In this document: piece by piece, positions 32,410-36,472 of the stretch | Layout: the number at the start of each line of letters is the position of its first letter | Position numbering within the stretch: the stretch's first letter is position 1 | Origin: a virus | DNA: 36,472 nt | Reading direction: 5' to 3' (one strand) | IMG/VR virus record: IMGVR_UViG_3300009146_000027 | Location: 1-36,472 of that record | Program-made: the position numbers and the translations under genes | The notes under the pieces: generated by a model | Databases searched by the model: none | What the model was told of the DNA's origin: nothing | Seen by the model: only the letters and a program-made list of their open reading frames with translations

Positions 32410-32494
32410 AAAGACTGCTTTAACAGGTATCAAAGAATAAAGGATATTTAGAGATAACCCCAAGGTGTAACCTTGAGCAGTCTTTTTTTTTCAT
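32410..32494 (+). ncRNA. Candidate structured RNA closed by a 10-bp helix
   Basis: AAAGACTGCT (32410-32419) pairs with AGCAGTCTTT (32476-32485), followed by T-run to 32491. Inside, CAAGGT (32461-32466)/ACCTTG (32470-32475) forms a coaxial hairpin next to the 3' strand, and GGTATC/GATA-A-CC (32427-32432 with 32452-32458) a bulged stem. Lies between a terminator and the next gene, so it could be a separate small RNA with its own promoter. A further small hairpin TGTCTA...TAGACA is at 32518-32540. Confidence 0.5.
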
Positions 32495-32594
32495 TTCCTA
32501 AATCAATAAGGTTATTCTGTCTATTCTAGCTAGGTAGACATTTTAATATTCACAATTTAAACAATTACAAAAAAACAATCACAAAAAACAGAAC

Positions 32595-33284
32595 ATGGAA
32601 ACAAACAAAGCAGTAGCAGCAGCTACATTGGTTAGCGAAACAGTCTTAGACAATGGTGCAGTAGTGTCAATCAGTAAAGGTGCAATTACCGTAGATAAGG
32701 TAGAAGCATCACAGTATCAAAAGAACAAAACACTGACTGCAACTCTCCGGCAAATCTTTAAAAATGTTTTCACTTATCCTGAAGCACAGGTAAGTAACAA
32801 CATGCAGGACAACCTGTTTAAAGCAGAAGATTTCGGATTTGATATGAAATCAATTGAACGTGATGAAAACAGGGTTGCTTTCATTGATGTGCCTATGAAT
32901 AGCACAGTAGAAAGCATCGCTGCACTCCTTACAAAAAATGCTACGGCGTGTCTGTACAAAGTGTTGTCTAATCAGCCAATACTTACAGATAACCAGAAAC
33001 GTGCAATTGAATCTGTTGACATTCCGTTGACATTGGATGATGTGGCAAATTCACAGGTAGTTCGCTATCCTGAAAATGCCAAGGATAAAGAAGGTAACAG
33101 TATTGCAAATGATCTCATTCTTGATAAGAATGGTAAAGTGCAATATCGTGCTGTATTCTTTAAGACAACTCCAACAGCAGACATTGACAACAGGAATGCA
33201 GACCCATCTGATTTCTATGCTTCACCGGAGATAAGTGCAGAAGTGTTAACTGCACTTAATGCACCATCACAACTTATTCCTTAA
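32595..33284 (+). CDS. Abundant-type early protein, unknown
   Basis: 229 residues. METNKAVAAATLVSETVLDNG, a helical middle, KDKEGNSIANDLILDKNGK, and an Ala/Pro/Asn-rich end. Acidic overall. Codon use is richer in C/G-ending codons than the genes around it, like the capsid and 25801-26082 genes. Leader AACAATCACAAAAAACAGAAC. No family recognised; possible ssDNA-binding or recombination-accessory role is only positional guesswork. Confidence 0.65.
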   Translation: METNKAVAAATLVSETVLDNGAVVSISKGAITVDKVEASQYQKNKTLTATLRQIFKNVFTYPEAQVSNNMQDNLFKAEDFGFDMKSIERDENRVAFIDVPMNSTVESIAALLTKNATACLYKVLSNQPILTDNQKRAIESVDIPLTLDDVANSQVVRYPENAKDKEGNSIANDLILDKNGKVQYRAVFFKTTPTADIDNRNADPSDFYASPEISAEVLTALNAPSQLIP

Positions 33285-33292
33285 ACAAACAC

Positions 33293-33324
33293 AATAGTAG
33301 TAGTCAGTAATGGCTACTACTATT
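33293..33324 (+). repeat. 11-bp hairpin after the abundant early gene
   Basis: AATAGTAGTAG (33293-33303) / CTACTACTATT (33314-33324), 10-nt loop, 9 nt after the stop. Followed by AAAACACAAAAGGAGGT-ATG, which opens an 11-codon frame (33339-33374) before the terminator at 33411. Confidence 0.55.
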
Positions 33325-33410
33325 AAAACACAAAAGGAGGTATGTTTTCTGAAACTCATTGGGTAAGCCCGTTATAGCTATGATGAATGAATAAAATTAG
33401 TTGAACAAAG

Positions 33411-33449
33411 AATACAGAGTGGATTTGGTTTTCCGGCTCTGTATTTTTT
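33411..33449 (+). terminator. Terminator
   Basis: AATACAGAG (33411-33419) / CTCTGTATT (33437-33445), then TTTT to 33449. Confidence 0.75.
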
Positions 33450-33518
33450 GTATTAATTAATATTCATTACTTTTATCCAAGGATGCGATAACAAATTCAC
33501 CAATTTCAATCTATTCAC

Positions 33519-33749
33519 ATGAAAATCAAATTCATTGACCCGCTTCAAATAGTTATCAATAGATATGCTCAAATATGGAGTGAAGATTGCTTAACATTAG
33601 CAATAGATATAACTAATGGTATTGAACCAGAAGGAGTAGCTATTAAGTTGTTCAATCAAAAGTTAAGAACATTAGAGTATATTGTAAAGAATGGATGCTG
33701 CCCAAAGCATACCATAATGATACTAACAGATATACAAAATCAAAATTAA
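33519..33749 (+). CDS. Small hypothetical protein
   Basis: 76 residues: MKIKFIDPLQIVINRYAQIW, LAIDITNGIEPEGVAIKLFN, GCCPKHTIMIL. Helical, no family recognised. ATG overlaps the last base of TATTCACA (33512-33519). Confidence 0.6.
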   Translation: MKIKFIDPLQIVINRYAQIWSEDCLTLAIDITNGIEPEGVAIKLFNQKLRTLEYIVKNGCCPKHTIMILTDIQNQN

Positions 33750-33763
33750 CTAAACGGTTTCTA

Positions 33764-33784
33764 AGAGTGGTTCGATTCCACTCT
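33764..33784 (+). other. Orphan tRNA-like T-arm
   Basis: AGAGTGG-TTCGATT-CCACTCT: a 7-bp stem with a perfect T-loop; the inner GGTTCGATTCC matches the tRNA B-box consensus exactly. GGTTAC follows, but no GTAACC partner, D-arm or sound anticodon arm is found upstream, so it is not a complete tRNA. Confidence 0.55.
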
Positions 33785-33823
33785 GGTTACATCTGATGTG
33801 AATAGTCAGAAAAGGTGAATAGT

Positions 33824-33866
33824 GTAGGGAGAGGACATATTTATGTGTACTCCCTACTTTTTTTTA
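33824..33866 (+). terminator. Terminator before the helicase gene
   Basis: GTAGGGAG (33824-33831) / CTCCCTAC (33850-33857) with ACAT/ATGT inside the loop, followed by eight T. Flanking AAGGTG/CACCTT may add an outer helix. Confidence 0.8.
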
Positions 33867-33911
33867 TTTTTCCCACCTTAATTTTTTTTTACTACTACAA
33901 ACTTTAATGTC

Positions 33912-35357
33912 ATGTTATCTTCCCATCAATTAGAGAAGGCTAATGAAGTGTTGGATTTAATCCGACAAAATCAAAAGATAATTGTTATTGAAGGAAGTGC
34001 AGGTACAGGTAAAACTTACATGGTAAATGAGTTAATTACCATGATTAGAAATGAGTTTTATAAGTATGGTCTTGTTTATGTTACTGCACCAACACATAAA
34101 GCAGTAGATGTAATCACCAGTAAGATTGAGTATAAATCATACATTGAATTTAAAACAATCCATAGTGGATTGCAATTACAACGTAGATTTATGAATGGTG
34201 AAGCTGTTTATGCGAAGAAGAGATTTAATCCAAGGTATCCACCATTTCCTAATGGTAAGTTATTAATCGTAGATGAAGCAAGTATGGTTGGTAACAAAGC
34301 TGTAGAAGGTAATGGTGCAAGACTACCGGGAATGTTAGACTTAATCGAAGAATTCAAAGATCAAATGACAATCATTTATCTAGGTGACAGGAAACAACTC
34401 AATCCTGTTAATGAGAATGATAGTCCAGTATTTACAAAGGGTTATCCTATTGTTAATTTAACTGAAATCAAAAGACAGGGAGAAGGTAATCCTATTATTC
34501 ATTTATCTCATAATTTAAAGCTTATATGGACTAAGCAAGAAGATGTGATGATGATGGATAAACAAATAACAAAGAAAGTATTTTCAGAAGAACAAGGAAA
34601 GGAATTAGAACTAACTATCATTAAGAAGGTAATGGTAGGTTATACTTTCACAGCAGATAGACAGAAGATAATTAGTAGATTAGCTGCAACAAATGGTACA
34701 ACAGAGTATAAATATTTAGCATATACAAATGAAGAAGTAGATGCTATGAATACTGCTGTTAGAAAGGAAATTTATGGTAATCCAAAGAAGGTAGAAGTTG
34801 GTGAACGTATTATATTTAATGCTCCATATGAAGAGTATATGAATAATCAGGAAATCTTAGTTGAATCATGTGATGTAATAGTAAGGAGATTAGAAATACC
34901 AACTTCTGAATCTGTATTGCAAGATATAGATGGTAAATTAGAAATTGTTAATCGTGTAAAAATGGCTAATAATACAAGGCCACAAATAGATTCAGGAGGT
35001 AAGACAATTCCAACATATGATATATTTCAATGTAAATGTTATTTAATCAATGATAATGTTGTAGTAGTACATGAAGATAGTGAAAGAGAGTATCATGATA
35101 TAATAATGGATATACAAAGAAAGATAGATAGAGAGGGGTTGGATTACAAAGCAAAGTATTATTTTAAAGAACAGGTTGCGGATATAACATATGCACATGC
35201 TGTAACAGTTCACAAGAGCCAAGGTAGCACATATGAAAAAGTCATAATCAATTTTCCTTCTATTATGATAAACAGAAATAACGAAGAAAGAAGAAGAATG
35301 ACATATACTGCAATTACAAGGGCATCTGATTTAGTAATCCTATTCAATGTAAAGTAA
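33912..35357 (+). CDS. SF1B DNA helicase, Dda/RecD2-like
   Basis: 481 residues. Walker A GSAGTGKT (28-35); motif Ia APTHK (59-63); Walker B VDEAS (120-124); motif III GDRKQLNP (158-165); motif V HKSQGS (434-439); motif VI YTAITRAS (465-472). Length and motif order are close to T4 Dda. The region between motifs III and V holds a beta-rich insertion with repeated charged segments (about 330-420). It probably unwinds DNA 5'-3' at replication or recombination forks and is followed by polymerase-type genes, forming a replication operon. Confidence 0.88.
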   Translation: MLSSHQLEKANEVLDLIRQNQKIIVIEGSAGTGKTYMVNELITMIRNEFYKYGLVYVTAPTHKAVDVITSKIEYKSYIEFKTIHSGLQLQRRFMNGEAVYAKKRFNPRYPPFPNGKLLIVDEASMVGNKAVEGNGARLPGMLDLIEEFKDQMTIIYLGDRKQLNPVNENDSPVFTKGYPIVNLTEIKRQGEGNPIIHLSHNLKLIWTKQEDVMMMDKQITKKVFSEEQGKELELTIIKKVMVGYTFTADRQKIISRLAATNGTTEYKYLAYTNEEVDAMNTAVRKEIYGNPKKVEVGERIIFNAPYEEYMNNQEILVESCDVIVRRLEIPTSESVLQDIDGKLEIVNRVKMANNTRPQIDSGGKTIPTYDIFQCKCYLINDNVVVVHEDSEREYHDIIMDIQRKIDREGLDYKAKYYFKEQVADITYAHAVTVHKSQGSTYEKVIINFPSIMINRNNEERRRMTYTAITRASDLVILFNVK

Positions 35358-35473
35358 TGGAAACAATAAAATCAATCCTTCTAATAATATTCACAGTACT
35401 GGTAAGTCTAACAGTATTAATGTTATTGGTAACTTTAATTTATAACTTATGGAAAAACTTTAAGGAGAAATAA
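35357..35473 (+). CDS. Small single-span membrane protein, 38 residues
   Basis: Found by translation: METIKSILLIIFTVLVSLTV, then MLLVTLIYNLWKNFKEK. Its ATG overlaps the helicase stop by one base (TAATG) and its stop is one base before the next ATG, so it fits the operon perfectly. One long hydrophobic helix (5-29) and a basic C-terminus inside. Could be a holin-like or membrane-anchoring peptide; no evidence favours either. Confidence 0.6.
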   Translation: METIKSILLIIFTVLVSLTVLMLLVTLIYNLWKNFKEK

Positions 35474-35474
35474 C

Positions 35475-35663
35475 ATGATAGAAATCATATTAAAAAATGG
35501 ACACAAAGTTCTCATTAGTGATTTAATTGTAGCTAATCTAATTAGTAAAGCTATAATAGATAGAGCATTAAGTCCTATTATACTAGCTAAGGATTATGAC
35601 CCAAATGAATTAGTATTATTTTTACGAATCGAAGATATTTGTCTTATTACACGTAAATATTAG
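35475..35663 (+). CDS. Small hypothetical protein
   Basis: 62 residues: MIEIILKNGHKVLISDLIVAN then IEDICLITRKY. Mixed alpha/beta. It has a rare Shine-Dalgarno-like AAGGAG 9 nt before the start. No family recognised. Confidence 0.6.
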   Translation: MIEIILKNGHKVLISDLIVANLISKAIIDRALSPIILAKDYDPNELVLFLRIEDICLITRKY

Positions 35664-35665
35664 TT

Positions 35666-36472
35666 ATGAGCAAGATATGGATACATGATACTGAAAACTA
35701 TCGCAATCTATTTCTCTATAGAGCAAGAAATATAGAAACAAGAGAAGAAAGGATATTTCAGATTAGTCCATTAGCTGACCAAAGAAATGAATTAGTGATA
35801 CATCTACGAGATGAAGTGGAGATGTTGATAGGATTTAATAGTCTATCTTATGACTGTCCACTAATTCATTATTTTATTACCAAGCTATTTGTAAAGAAAG
35901 ATATGCATGGTAAACAGTTGACAAACATTTTATGTGAGAAGAGCAAGGAACTAATTGAAAAGTCTAATAACAATCCTTGGATAAACAGGATAAAGAATCC
36001 ATTCAGAAAGCAAATGGATTTGTTTACAATACATCATTTTGATAATAAACAGAAGAGAACTAGTTTAAAGGTTCTAATGTTTGTATTCAGAATGAGAAAT
36101 GTAGAAGAACTACCATTTGAACCGGGAACAGTATTAACAATAGAAGGAATAAATAAGGTAATCAGTTATTGTGGAAATGACATTGATGGAACTGAATTAT
36201 TTTATGATAAATCCAAGGATGCGATTGCTTTTAGAGAAAGAATGTCACAAATTTATGGCATTGATTTTACAAATGCCAATGATGTTAAGATAGGTGAATT
36301 AATACTTATCAGAACATTAGCAGATAGATGGAAAGTGCCTTATGATGATATAATGAGAATGAGGACAAGAAGAGAGAGTATCAAAATCAATGATATTCTA
36401 TTTCCTTATATCTCATTTCAATCAGAGATACTAGATGAGTTTCTAGTATGGTGGAGAACTAAGACTATAGTA
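35666..36472 (+). CDS. DNA polymerase-associated 3'-5' exonuclease domain (partial)
   Basis: 269 codons seen, open at the window edge. DTENYRNLFL (8-17) gives the DxE exonuclease motif I, GFNSLSYDCPLIH (52-64) motif II, then QMDLFTIHHFDNKQKRTSLKVL, ELPFEPGTV and YCGNDIDGTELFYD (motif III with the catalytic Asp). This order, especially '(I/M)DL-(F/Y)-x-IHHFDNK-x-(K/R)-x-TSLK', is that of phage DNA polymerase exonuclease domains that I recognise. A polymerase domain may follow beyond 36472. Three bases separate it from the preceding gene. Confidence 0.78.
   Translation, partial: MSKIWIHDTENYRNLFLYRARNIETREERIFQISPLADQRNELVIHLRDEVEMLIGFNSLSYDCPLIHYFITKLFVKKDMHGKQLTNILCEKSKELIEKSNNNPWINRIKNPFRKQMDLFTIHHFDNKQKRTSLKVLMFVFRMRNVEELPFEPGTVLTIEGINKVISYCGNDIDGTELFYDKSKDAIAFRERMSQIYGIDFTNANDVKIGELILIRTLADRWKVPYDDIMRMRTRRESIKINDILFPYISFQSEILDEFLVWWRTKTIV

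Noticed and set aside
33723-33791. Complete tRNA gene around the T-arm
   Set aside because: Only the T-arm is sound. Acceptor pairing needs a bulge, the anticodon stem has mismatches and there is no D-arm.

Overview
The window is a fragment of an AT-rich tailed-phage genome whose host is almost certainly in the Bacteroidota. Reasons: genes are very densely packed. Most starts lack a Shine-Dalgarno sequence and instead follow short A-rich leaders (AAAACACAAC-ATG or TATTCACA-ATG). Early genes encode Bacteroidota-style lipoproteins and signal peptides. Several small proteins belong to families I know from Bacteroidota phages. The order large terminase, ~800-residue portal, scaffold-like protein, ~480-residue capsid protein, two conserved head/connector proteins resembles the head module of crAss-like phages (Crassvirales). 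I consider a crAss-like or closely related podovirus likely but cannot prove it without a search. The standard genetic code fits. I found no integrase, RNA polymerase, complete tRNA, CRISPR array or insertion sequence.

Layout. Positions 1-25453 are all minus-strand. Reading along that strand, 25453 to 18987 holds about 21 small genes: a winged-helix protein, zinc-ribbon proteins, an Acb2/Tad1-like protein, a proline-rich protein, an 'ARKSFG' protein and many unknowns. A 304-bp gap (18683-18986) with a terminator and hairpins follows. Then come the morphogenesis genes: winged-helix and Cys-rich proteins, a DUF1573-like protein, a terminase-associated protein, TerL, portal, scaffold-like protein, capsid protein, connector proteins, an abundant-looking Cys-rich structural protein, and appendage proteins with Ig/FN3-like, collagen-like and beta-solenoid-like sequence. 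The last two appendage genes are tandem paralogues.

A 347-bp divergent control region (25454-25800) carries two TTGGCTAA palindromes whose centres are 31 bp apart. From 25801 to the end all genes are plus-strand and look early: small, partly exported proteins, then a SLOG-fold protein, a Dda/RecD-like helicase (33912-35357) and, cut by the window edge, the exonuclease domain of a DNA polymerase-like protein.

The most unusual part is the early arm from 26.1 to 33.9 kb. Many genes are separated by a compact inverted-repeat structure rather than random spacer. Some are plain terminators with GNRA-type loops. Others are 75-190 nt elements closed by perfect 10-15 bp helices, and one appears to contain two consecutive H-type pseudoknots. 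Five early starts sit directly behind TATTCACA. This looks like a repeated gene, structured RNA, leader, gene architecture that I cannot assign to a known RNA family. Other notable signals are strong depletion of CCWGG in favour of CCSGG, an orphan tRNA T-arm near 33770, and several short genes recovered from translation by eye (19642-19791, 22726-22839, 24379-24510, 29999-30106, 35357-35473).
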